Shown: positions 1 to 5,612 of the stretch, one piece after another
Layout of the letters: the number at the start of each line of letters is the position of its first letter
How positions within the stretch are numbered: the first letter of the stretch is position 1
From: Alistipes sp.
Lineage (GTDB): Bacteria > Bacteroidota > Bacteroidia > Bacteroidales > Rikenellaceae
Direction of reading: 5' to 3'
Assembly (NCBI GenBank): GCA_017384185.1
Contig: JAFNUH010000044.1
Coordinates: 1-5,612 of the forward strand
DNA: 5,612 nucleotides
Made by a program: the position numbers and the translations under genes
The notes under the pieces: generated by a model
Database searches by the model: none
What the model was told of the DNA's origin: nothing
What the model saw: only the letters and a program-made list of their open reading frames with translations

Positions 1-397
1 GAACATACAGAAAACGCATTGCGGCATTCATACCGCCAGCCTCCAAAGCGTGCGCATACTCGGCATAACCTACACCCAACTGCAACAAGGCGGCACCTAT
101 GCCACATACCATATAGTAGATAAAGAATCGCTGCGAACCAAGCTCACGCTCCAATTGGCGACCAAACATCCACAAAGCAAACATATTAAAGAAGAGGTGC
201 GAAACGCCTCCGTGCAGGAACATATATGTAAATACCTGATAGAGATGAAACAACGGGCTCTCTACATTAAAGAGCGCAAAGCGTGTAAGTATATCATCTC
301 CAAAGGGTAACAACTCCGTAGCCAACAGCGCTACGCAGTTTGCAATTATTATATTCTTGACCACCGGAGGGGTCGCAACTTGTCTTTGTGCGTACAT
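1..397 (-). CDS. Rhomboid family intramembrane serine protease, N-terminal 132 codons (3' end outside window)
   Basis: Translating the minus strand from the ATG at 395-397 gives 132 residues with no stop before the window edge. The segment matches the rhomboid N-terminal half. A first hydrophobic segment (about residues 16-31) is followed by the family signature YMFLHGG at 58-64, then HLFFNMFALWMFG at 67-79, which contains the conserved His and Asn of TM2 (H67, N71). E83 and G87 follow, and a third hydrophobic helix covers about 91-110 (YYMVCGIGAALLQ). Rhomboids cleave substrates within the inner membrane using a Ser-His dyad. The GxSG serine (TM4) and the second His (TM6) would lie beyond the edge, so catalytic competence cannot be judged here. 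An in-frame stop four codons upstream of the ATG (410-412) supports this start. The gene follows mutL after 31 nt, an arrangement I remember from other Bacteroidota. Substrate unknown. Confidence 0.9.
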   Translation of the reverse strand, partial: MYAQRQVATPPVVKNIIIANCVALLATELLPFGDDILTRFALFNVESPLFHLYQVFTYMFLHGGVSHLFFNMFALWMFGRQLERELGSQRFFIYYMVCGIGAALLQLGVGYAEYAHALEAGGMNAAMRFLYV

Positions 398-410
398 AAA
401 ATATTGTTTT

Positions 411-426
411 TACCGCCCAGGCGGTA
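411..426 (-). other. GC-rich hairpin in the mutL-rhomboid spacer
   Basis: The 16-base sequence TACCGCCCAGGCGGTA is an inverted repeat. In RNA it forms a perfect 6-bp stem (UACCGC/GCGGUA) with a 4-nt loop. It sits between the mutL stop and the rhomboid ATG and ends 13 nt before that ATG. In the minus-strand transcript it is followed by AAAAACAATATTTT, with no U-tract directly after the stem, so it does not look like a normal intrinsic terminator. It could affect translation initiation of the rhomboid gene, act in transcript processing, or be a protein-binding palindrome. The structure is visible directly; its function is not known. Confidence 0.55.
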
Positions 427-428
427 TG

Positions 429-2441
429 TTAATTCAACTTTGCCTTCATATCCTCGATGGTAAACTCTGCCATAATGGCCTTACCCGAGGGTGAGAAGCT
501 ATAATTCTCGCAGGCGCACAATCGTCCCAGCATCTCCATAGCCTCCTCCGAGGAGATTCCCTTTGGAGAAAGGCGTGAGCCTTTAACAGCCATAACACGT
601 GCCATATCGCAACGCATACGCTCACCTGCATCACCCACCTCAACCTCTCGCAGAAGCTCATACAACACTTCGTCAGCCTGCTCACCCACGATACTTGAGG
701 GTATAGCATTGAGCTCCACGACCGAATCACCCACGAAGTTTATCTCAAAACCCAACGCCGCAAACTCCACCTCGTGCTCCGAGAGAAGCGTATAGTCATC
801 CTCCGTAAGAGTCAGTCGCTCAGGGAATAGCAGACGTTGTGACGCCATACTGCCAGCGCCTATCATCGCCACGTAGCTATCATACAACACTCGCTCCTTT
901 GCTCGACGCATATCCACCAGCATACTTCGTCCGCCACTCATCGCCAGAACGTAGCCTCCAACGAGCGGCGTAGCTGATGTGAACTCCATCTGCGGCTCAC
1001 AATCAAAGGTCTGCTGAACGGCTGATGCTACATATTCGAGAGTACTCTCCTGCTCGACATCCATCATCGCAGCAAGGTCTATGCCCTGCGAGTAATCAGT
1101 TGTAAGATCTCTAAAGGACTCCACTGTAACATTATTTGCACCGCTTTCGGTCAATGCAAAATCGTTATTTGCAGCTATCTCTCTCCACGATACATCACGC
1201 AGGCTATCCGTCTGCTTTGGCTTCTCGCTACGAATACTCTCTGCGCCACGCTTATACGGCAACTCAATAAATGGGTCATCAAATGCCGCATTGAGGTCCT
1301 GCTCAGAGACAGATGCATCGATATAATCCTCACGGAAGGGGTTATAGTCGCTATTTGTCGAACTCTTAGGCTCAGCATACACACCACTTGCCCCACCCAA
1401 AACCGGAATATCAATAGGCGCCTTATCCTCAAAGTCCATCATCGCCACACTACCACTCTTGGCAAGCGTACTACGCACGGCAGCGCTAATAATCTGGTTG
1501 ACCTCCTCAGAATCGGCAAAACGCACCTCAGTCTTATGTGGCGAGACGTTCACATCCACACGCTCGGGATCGAGTGTAAGGTACAGGAAATATGAAGGAG
1601 AATCCTTTTCGGCAATGAGTTTCTCGTAAGCCTTCATTATGGCTTTGTAAATCTGAGGCGAGCGGAAGAAACGACCATTTACAAAGAGATACTGCTCGTT
1701 ATTCTTCTGCTTGGCAGCCGATGGACGACCCACATAACCCTTAACCTTAACGATAGAGGTATCGACATCCACCTCCAGCAAATTGGTCTTAATATGACGT
1801 CCCACAACACCTATTATTCGCTCCAACAACGAACCCGACGGAAGAGTAATGATAGGCATATCGTTAGACATCAATTCACAGCGCACCTGCGGATTGCAGA
1901 GTGCCACCTGACGAAAGACCCTCTTAATCTCGTTGACCATCTTGGTACGGTCGCTATTAAACTTTCGACGTGCAGGAGCGGTGTAGAAGAGGTTACGCAC
2001 CAAAAATTGCGAACCCACGGGACACATTGTAGGGGTCTGCGACACGAACTCGCCACCATTTACAATGGTCACCGTACCAACCTCATCCTCCGCTTGACGT
2101 GTACGAAGCTCAACTTGCGCTACGGCAGCAATCGATGCCAACGCCTCACCTCTAAAACCAAAAGTTTGCAGGCGATAAACATCCTCGAAGGTCTCGATTT
2201 TACTTGTAGCGTGACGGTCAAATGCCATACGGGCATCCATCGGTGACATACCACAACCATCATCTACAATCTGAATAAGCTCCAAACCCGCATTACGGAA
2301 GTTAACAGTAAGAGACGACGCACCCGCATCGATGGAGTTTTCCATCATCTCCTTGATAGCAGATGCAGGATTGTCCACCACCTCACCAGCCGCAATTTGG
2401 TTGGCAACAATTTCGGGCAAAAGTCGTATTTTATTCTCCAT
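429..2441 (-). CDS. mutL: DNA mismatch repair protein MutL
   Basis: MutL couples MutS mismatch recognition to downstream repair through an N-terminal GHKL ATPase and a C-terminal dimerisation domain. The 670-residue product shows ATPase motif I around 17-42, with catalytic Glu31 and Mg-binding Asn35 in KEMMENSIDAGA. It also has motif II DDGCGM at 60-65, RHATSKI at 76-82, motif III TFGFRGEALASIA at 93-105, and LFYTAPARRKF at 151-161. The transducer domain follows, with FVNGRFFRSP at 253-262 and VDVNVSPHKTEVRF at 295-308, whose Lys303 is the predicted ATP-contacting lysine. Residues from about 335 to 480 look like a variable acidic linker, and the C-terminal domain covers about 485-670. Motifs tied to MutL endonuclease activity are altered there: D510-M-R-R-A-K-E516 in place of DQHAxxE, and SPSGKA at 650-655 in place of CPHGRP. 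This may therefore be a non-cleaving MutL. Length is normal for the family. It starts 20 nt after the membrane-protein gene and has no strong Shine-Dalgarno, as is usual in Bacteroidota. Confidence 0.97.
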   Translation of the reverse strand: MENKIRLLPEIVANQIAAGEVVDNPASAIKEMMENSIDAGASSLTVNFRNAGLELIQIVDDGCGMSPMDARMAFDRHATSKIETFEDVYRLQTFGFRGEALASIAAVAQVELRTRQAEDEVGTVTIVNGGEFVSQTPTMCPVGSQFLVRNLFYTAPARRKFNSDRTKMVNEIKRVFRQVALCNPQVRCELMSNDMPIITLPSGSLLERIIGVVGRHIKTNLLEVDVDTSIVKVKGYVGRPSAAKQKNNEQYLFVNGRFFRSPQIYKAIMKAYEKLIAEKDSPSYFLYLTLDPERVDVNVSPHKTEVRFADSEEVNQIISAAVRSTLAKSGSVAMMDFEDKAPIDIPVLGGASGVYAEPKSSTNSDYNPFREDYIDASVSEQDLNAAFDDPFIELPYKRGAESIRSEKPKQTDSLRDVSWREIAANNDFALTESGANNVTVESFRDLTTDYSQGIDLAAMMDVEQESTLEYVASAVQQTFDCEPQMEFTSATPLVGGYVLAMSGGRSMLVDMRRAKERVLYDSYVAMIGAGSMASQRLLFPERLTLTEDDYTLLSEHEVEFAALGFEINFVGDSVVELNAIPSSIVGEQADEVLYELLREVEVGDAGERMRCDMARVMAVKGSRLSPKGISSEEAMEMLGRLCACENYSFSPSGKAIMAEFTIEDMKAKLN

Positions 2442-2461
2442 ACGGGTTAGCTGGGGTATGA

Positions 2462-2917
2462 TTACTCTACAATCTCAATCTCGTCACCCTCCTGATAGTC
2501 GTTGGGGACGATAACGATAGGCGCATAGGGATTAAACTCCTCATACTCCTTCATCTGGCGCTCCTCTAACTTGGCGTTAGAATCCGATGTTGCCATCTCG
2601 AAGATAGCTCCAATACGTGGAACAAGCACATAAATAAATATTACGAGCAATATCAAGCCTAAGCCCGTCACCCACATATTCATACGCTTGTCGCTGTTTT
2701 TCTGCTTCTTCTCCTGCGCTAAGCGATTCTCACGAGCCTCACGTTTGGCACGAATGTACTGACCAGGCTCATACTCGCCACTCTTCGCCTCATCGCTACG
2801 ACGCTCTCCTCGCAACTCCAAACGACGCTGCTCACGCTCCTCCTTTGCGGGGTCGTAGTAGCGTGGCGTATAGTTGAACTTATTAGCGTGACGCTTATGT
2901 GGTGAAAAGAATCCCAT
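2462..2917 (-). CDS. Uncharacterised single-pass membrane protein with FNYTPRYY motif
   Basis: This 151-residue protein has no function I can name. A basic N-terminal start (MGFFSPHKRHANK) leads into KFNYTPRYYDP at 13-23. A long, highly charged, probably helical stretch rich in Arg, Glu and Lys covers about 24-78. One transmembrane segment lies at about 82-100 (WVTGLGLILLVIFIYVLVP), followed by an acidic tail of about 50 residues. Six Lys/Arg residues at 70-78 immediately precede the membrane segment and no signal peptide is visible, so an N-in, C-out topology is inferred. From memory, small Bacteroidota proteins with a similar FNYxPRYY motif sit upstream of mutL, and some are labelled riboflavin synthase subunit beta. 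Nothing here supports that label: there is no lumazine synthase or riboflavin synthase fold signature. The gene starts 23 nt after dnaJ and stops 20 nt before mutL, so co-transcription is likely. Confidence 0.85.
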   Translation of the reverse strand: MGFFSPHKRHANKFNYTPRYYDPAKEEREQRRLELRGERRSDEAKSGEYEPGQYIRAKREARENRLAQEKKQKNSDKRMNMWVTGLGLILLVIFIYVLVPRIGAIFEMATSDSNAKLEERQMKEYEEFNPYAPIVIVPNDYQEGDEIEIVE

Positions 2918-2940
2918 AATATTCGGTTTTAAGAGTTTAT

Positions 2941-4095
2941 CTATCTAAAAAAATTCTTCATTCGCTCGAAGATGTTCTGCTGCTCAACGCTCTCCGCCTC
3001 CTTAAAGTGGGGCTGCTCCGAGAGTTTCTGCACCAACTGACGCTCCTCAGCAGTGAGTGAGTCGGGGATGGTTATATCTACAACAATCAAAATATCGCCA
3101 CGACCATAGCCATTTACATCAGGCAGACCCTTACCACGCAGACGCAATACCTTACCAGCGTGCGTACCCGGGGCAATCTTAATCTTGGCACGACCATCGA
3201 TTGTCGGCACCTCAACCTCGCCACCTAAGATACAAGTTGTAACCGTAAGGTTCAAATTGTGAATCAAGTCGTTACCATCACGCACCAACTCTGCATCACG
3301 CTCCTCCTCAATCATTACAAGCAGGTCACCATTCACACCACCGTGACGTGCTGCATTACCCTTGCCCGATACAGTTACTGCCATACCCTCGCCAACGCCT
3401 GCGGGAATCTTAATCTCGATAACCTCGTCACCACGAACAACACCCTCGCCCGAGCACTTATCACACTTAGCAGTAATGGTCTTACCCTCACCACCACAAG
3501 TGGGACATACGCCCTGTGTCTGCATACGACCAAAGAATGTATTCTCAACACGAGTCACAACACCCGTACCGTTACAGGTCGAGCAGGTTGAGTATGACGA
3601 TGAGTCCTTAGCACCCGTTCCGCCACACTTGTCGCAAGAGATATATTTATTAATCTTGAGTTTTTTGGTTGTGCCGTTAGCAATCTCCGAAAGCGTGAGC
3701 TTAACCTTAACTCGAATATCTGAGCCACGGTTTACACGGCGACCGCCGCCACCACGTGACGAGAAGCCACCAAAGTGACCTCCGAAAATATCGCCAAACT
3801 GCGAGAAGATATCCTCCATAGAGAATCCTCCACCGAAGCCGCCACCAAAGCCACCACCGGCAGCACCGCTCATACCTGCGTGACCAAACTGATCATAACG
3901 AGCACGCTTGTCGGGGTTAGACAACACGTCGTAAGCCTCAGCAGCCTCCTTAAACTTCTCCTCAGCCTCCTTATCACCAGGATTCTTATCAGGGTGATAC
4001 TTAATTGCAGCCTTGCGGTAAGCCTTCTTTATCTCGTCGGCATTAGCGTTGCGTTGAACGCCTAACACCTCATAGTAATCTCTCTTTTCTGACAT
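2941..4095 (-). CDS. dnaJ: Chaperone protein DnaJ (Hsp40, type I)
   Basis: DnaJ delivers unfolded clients to DnaK and stimulates its ATPase in the cytoplasm. The 384-residue product has the full type I layout. The J domain is at about 4-71, with the essential HPD at 34-36. The Gly/Phe-rich linker is at about 71-118 and includes three GGGF repeats and the [14 protein letters not shown] segment. The zinc-binding domain has four complete CxxCxGxG motifs starting at Cys154, Cys171, Cys197 and Cys211, all eight cysteines being present. The C-terminal substrate-binding and dimerisation region runs to the end, including [10 protein letters not shown] and [20 protein letters not shown]. Length is normal for the family and nothing is missing. 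It begins 20 nt after the grpE stop, so the two are almost certainly co-transcribed, and it is followed after 23 nt by the membrane-protein gene. dnaK is not in the window. Confidence 0.98.
   Translation of the reverse strand: MSEKRDYYEVLGVQRNANADEIKKAYRKAAIKYHPDKNPGDKEAEEKFKEAAEAYDVLSNPDKRARYDQFGHAGMSGAAGGGFGGGFGGGFSMEDIFSQFGDIFGGHFGGFSSRGGGGRRVNRGSDIRVKVKLTLSEIANGTTKKLKINKYISCDKCGGTGAKDSSSYSTCSTCNGTGVVTRVENTFFGRMQTQGVCPTCGGEGKTITAKCDKCSGEGVVRGDEVIEIKIPAGVGEGMAVTVSGKGNAARHGGVNGDLLVMIEEERDAELVRDGNDLIHNLNLTVTTCILGGEVEVPTIDGRAKIKIAPGTHAGKVLRLRGKGLPDVNGYGRGDILIVVDITIPDSLTAEERQLVQKLSEQPHFKEAESVEQQNIFERMKNFFR
3823..3858 (-). repeat. Three 12-bp in-frame repeats encoding GGGF in dnaJ
   Basis: Three consecutive 12-bp units encode Gly-Gly-Gly-Phe at DnaJ residues 80-91. 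The units differ mainly at third codon positions (Gly as GGA, GGC or GGT; Phe as TTC or TTT), so the array is conserved mostly as protein. It lies in the flexible G/F linker, where such repeats are common and length varies between species. Confidence 0.7.
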
Positions 4096-4115
4096 CTGAT
4101 TATTATCTAAACGTT

Positions 4116-4733
4116 TTACTCGCCCACTACCACCTTAGCGTAGCGCAACACCTTGTCGCCCAACATATAACCACGCTGCACAACATCGATAACCTTACCC
4201 TTCTTATCCTCACCTGCAGCAAAGCGAGCCACAGCCTCGTGGAAGTCGGGGTCAAACTCCTTATCCTGAGCCTCAATCTCCGTTACACTCTTCTGACGCA
4301 AAGCCTCCTCGAACTTCTGCAATACGAGCTTCTCGCCCTCACGCAGAGCCGTGATATCCTCGCTCTTCTCCGAAGCAGCAACGGCACGATACATATCGTC
4401 CAGCACTGAGAGCATATTCTTTATCACATCAGCTCCACCGCTGGCAACCAAATCCATCTTCTCACGAAGTGTTCGCTTGCGATAGTTGTCAAACTCAGCC
4501 TGCAAACGCATATACTTATCACGCCATACAGCGATAACCTCCTCGGGTGTGGGCTCCGCTACGCTCTGCTCCTCGGCAGGCTGCTCACCATCCTCTGCCA
4601 TTGTGTCAGTAGAGGGCTGCTCATCGTCTGCCATATTGTCGCACGGTGTACCCTCACACGAGGGATTGCCATCTGCCTCGTTGAAGCCCTTTACTTCTGT
4701 ATCTTCCTGATTATTAATATTCTGCTTTGTCAT
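4116..4733 (-). CDS. grpE: Nucleotide exchange factor GrpE
   Basis: GrpE releases ADP from DnaK and so resets the chaperone cycle served by DnaJ. With the ATG at 4731-4733 the product has 205 residues. Residues 1-65 are acidic, low in complexity and probably disordered. The long dimerisation helix follows, with [16 protein letters not shown] at 77-92 (a strong family signature) continuing to about 150. The C-terminal beta domain carries FDPDFHEAV at 160-168 and [22 protein letters not shown] at 184-205. The frame can be extended 18 codons upstream to a TTG at 4785-4787, but that leader is A/T-rich, does not look like GrpE, and overlaps the promoter candidate; MTKQN is the more typical start. 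No Shine-Dalgarno is visible and the leader is A-rich, as in many Bacteroidota genes. dnaJ follows after 20 nt. A near-tandem duplication lies in the acidic N-terminus. Confidence 0.96.
   Translation of the reverse strand: MTKQNINNQEDTEVKGFNEADGNPSCEGTPCDNMADDEQPSTDTMAEDGEQPAEEQSVAEPTPEEVIAVWRDKYMRLQAEFDNYRKRTLREKMDLVASGGADVIKNMLSVLDDMYRAVAASEKSEDITALREGEKLVLQKFEEALRQKSVTEIEAQDKEFDPDFHEAVARFAAGEDKKGKVIDVVQRGYMLGDKVLRYAKVVVGE
4579..4640 (-). repeat. Imperfect near-tandem duplication in the acidic N-terminus of grpE
   Basis: The plus-strand stretches 4579-4607 and 4615-4640 share the start ggctgctca, then differ by one 3-base insertion and three substitutions, so 23 of 26 aligned bases match. 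In protein they encode DNMADDEQP (residues 32-40) and [10 protein letters not shown] (43-52). The insertion adds one codon and keeps the frame. This looks like a small slippage or duplication event in a disordered segment. Confidence 0.6.
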
Positions 4734-4771
4734 ATCTATATGTTTTATTATTATTTCTAATATATATGGCG

Positions 4772-4803
4772 CAAATTGTATGCCCAAGCTAACCTATGAT
4801 AAA
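4772..4803 (-). promoter_or_regulatory. Candidate Bacteroidota-type promoter for grpE-dnaJ
   Basis: Read on the minus strand, TTTA (4800-4803) is followed after 19 bases by TACAATTTG (4772-4780). The known Bacteroidota housekeeping consensus is TTTG, a spacer of about 19-21 bp, then TAnnTTTG. The downstream element here has one extra base between TA and TTTG, and the upstream element ends in A rather than G, so the match is imperfect. It overlaps the end of the methylase gene and the longest spacer in the window, about 40-70 bases before the grpE ATG. That is a sensible place for a separate chaperone promoter. This is a motif match only. Confidence 0.3.
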
Positions 4804-5505
4804 TATCGTCGGTCGTTTGGCAATATCGGGCAGTTGTTGCTTACGCCACTCGGCTACGCTACGTGTTACGATAAACTCATCGGGCGATGTAATATCGCAC
4901 GCCACCGTCAATTTTGACTCCGCAGCACACACCTGAAGCATCTGCTCCATAAGTTTCACGTTGCGGTATGGAGCCTCGATAAAAATCTGCGACTGATGCT
5001 CAACGTGCGCCCTGCGCTCCAAAGCCTTAATAGCCTTGCTACGCTCGGGTGGCTTTACGGGCAGATAACCGTTAAAGGCGAACGACTGACCGTTCAGTCC
5101 CGATGCCATCATCGCCAATAGTATTGACGACGGTCCAACCAAAGGCACTACACGAATACCCTTACGGTGGCACGCCTCAACAACCATCGCTCCAGGGTCT
5201 GCAACACCCGGCACGCCCGCCTCGGAGATAACTCCCGCCGAACGACCTGCCAGCAGAGGTTTTACCATAGCCTCGATGGCTTGCCCCGCCACGGTATGCT
5301 CGTTAAGCTCGACAAACTCCAACTCGTCAATCTTTCGTGCGATGTGCGCCTTCGACAGAAAGCGGCGTGCCGAACGCACATTCTCGACAATAAAGTAGTC
5401 CAACGAATCTATCACACGGCGGTTTGCCTCTGGCACCACGTCGTACACCTCGGTCTGCTCCGAAATCGGGCAGGGAATCATATATAATATGCCCTTCTCA
5501 GCCAT
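4789..5505 (-). CDS. SAM-dependent methyltransferase, RsmI-like (tetrapyrrole methylase family), short Bacteroidota form
   Basis: This 238-residue protein belongs to the tetrapyrrole (corrin/porphyrin) methylase superfamily, which includes RsmI, the enzyme that 2'-O-methylates C1402 of 16S rRNA. The RsmI-like core is clear: GILYMIP at 5-11, IVENVRSARRFL at 39-50, SEAGVPGVADPG at 94-105 (equivalent to SDAGTPxxxDPG), VPLVGPSSIL at 120-129, SGLNGQSFAFNGYLP at 135-149, and FIEAPYRN at 175-182. It differs from classical RsmI (about 280 residues) in lacking the TPIGNL-type N-terminal motif (CPISEQ instead) and the C-terminal extension. It resembles a short form I remember from Bacteroidota, often annotated only as SAM-dependent methyltransferase. 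An rRNA substrate is plausible but unproven, so no symbol is given. Its ATG overlaps the alr stop by one base (TAATG), which suggests translational coupling. The stop is TAG, 55 nt before grpE. Confidence 0.9.
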   Translation of the reverse strand: MAEKGILYMIPCPISEQTEVYDVVPEANRRVIDSLDYFIVENVRSARRFLSKAHIARKIDELEFVELNEHTVAGQAIEAMVKPLLAGRSAGVISEAGVPGVADPGAMVVEACHRKGIRVVPLVGPSSILLAMMASGLNGQSFAFNGYLPVKPPERSKAIKALERRAHVEHQSQIFIEAPYRNVKLMEQMLQVCAAESKLTVACDITSPDEFIVTRSVAEWRKQQLPDIAKRPTIFIIG

Positions 5506-5612
5506 TACTCTCTAACGTAAATTCTCTTAACTCGTGCCGATACCGAGGTCATAATCTCGTATGAGATTGTACCCAAAACATCAGCCATATCCTCTAAGGT
5601 GTTACCCTTGGC
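5505..5612 (-). CDS. alr: Alanine racemase, C-terminal 35 codons (5' end outside window)
   Basis: The minus strand is open from the window edge to a TAA at 5505-5507 and encodes 35 residues. They include NTLEDMADVLGTISYEIM followed by TSVSARVKRIYVRE at the very end. This matches the end of Alr, where a conserved tYEI(L/M)TS(I/V)SxRVxR segment closes the C-terminal beta domain. Alr is the PLP enzyme that interconverts L- and D-alanine for peptidoglycan. In many Bacteroidota, alr is fused behind a MurF-like domain; whether this copy is fused cannot be seen because upstream sequence is missing. The stop codon shares one base with the start of the methylase gene. Confidence 0.85.
   Translation of the reverse strand, partial: AKGNTLEDMADVLGTISYEIMTSVSARVKRIYVRE

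Noticed and set aside
50..310. Plus-strand open frame of 86 codons
   Set aside because: It lies opposite the rhomboid coding sequence, whose protein motifs are unmistakable. Its own product has no recognisable domain.
398..426. Intrinsic terminator after mutL
   Set aside because: The hairpin is followed on the minus strand by A-rich sequence rather than a U-tract, and on the plus strand by TGTTAATT, so it fits neither direction well.
1794..2246. Plus-strand open frame of 150 codons
   Set aside because: It is antisense to the most conserved part of the mutL ATPase domain, and its product is a Thr/His/Arg-rich composition with no family resemblance. It stays open because mutL uses few TTA, CTA and TCA codons here.
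3259..3778. Two overlapping plus-strand open frames opposite dnaJ
   Set aside because: They are antisense to the zinc-binding and G/F regions of dnaJ. The products are Thr- or Pro-rich translations of Gly- and Cys-rich coding sequence.
3775..4065. Plus-strand open frame of 96 codons opposite the dnaJ J domain
   Set aside because: It is antisense to the J domain, and its Leu/Ser-rich product has no recognisable domain.
4734..4787. 18-codon N-terminal extension of GrpE from a TTG
   Set aside because: The extension is A/T-rich spacer sequence with no GrpE-like features and overlaps the promoter candidate. The ATG at 4731-4733 gives a normal GrpE start.
5167..5487. Plus-strand open frame of 106 codons opposite the methylase gene
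   Set aside because: It is antisense to the conserved methylase core and has no recognisable domain.
1..5612. A new defence, mobile or secretion system
   Set aside because: Every segment is explained by housekeeping genes with short spacers. There are no integrases, transposases, repeat arrays, toxin-antitoxin pairs or abrupt composition changes.

Overview
The window suggests a member of the Bacteroidales, most likely Rikenellaceae (Alistipes-like). This rests on protein resemblance and gene order remembered from Bacteroidota, not on a database search. Supporting features are the short Bacteroidota-type RsmI-like methylase, the small FNYTPRYY-motif membrane protein next to mutL, a rhomboid protease after mutL, and A/T-rich leaders without Shine-Dalgarno motifs.

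All seven genes lie on the minus strand, so transcription runs from the right edge to the left edge. In that order they are: the last 35 codons of alanine racemase (5505-5612, cut by the window); a short tetrapyrrole-methylase-family SAM methyltransferase (4789-5505), overlapping alr by one base as TAATG; grpE (4116-4733); dnaJ (2941-4095); a 151-residue single-pass membrane protein of unknown function (2462-2917); mutL (429-2441); and the first 132 codons of a rhomboid serine protease (1-397, cut by the window). The spacers are 55 nt before grpE and 20, 23, 20 and 31 nt afterwards. This fits one operon or two overlapping transcription units. The 55-nt spacer is the only one roomy enough for a separate promoter, and a weak Bacteroidota-type promoter candidate overlaps it. 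The 31-nt mutL-rhomboid spacer holds a GC-rich perfect hairpin.

Functionally this is a housekeeping block. It covers cell-wall precursor supply (Alr), probable rRNA methylation (RsmI-like), the DnaK co-chaperones GrpE and DnaJ, mismatch repair (MutL), and membrane proteolysis (rhomboid). dnaK and mutS are not in the window. No gap exceeds 55 nt once the two edge-truncated genes are recognised. I see no RNA genes, insertion sequences, CRISPR arrays or prophage parts.

I found no convincing new biological system. The points most worth a second look are the loss of endonuclease-motif residues in the MutL C-terminal domain, the unknown membrane protein, the hairpin before the rhomboid gene, and a near-tandem duplication in the acidic N-terminus of GrpE.
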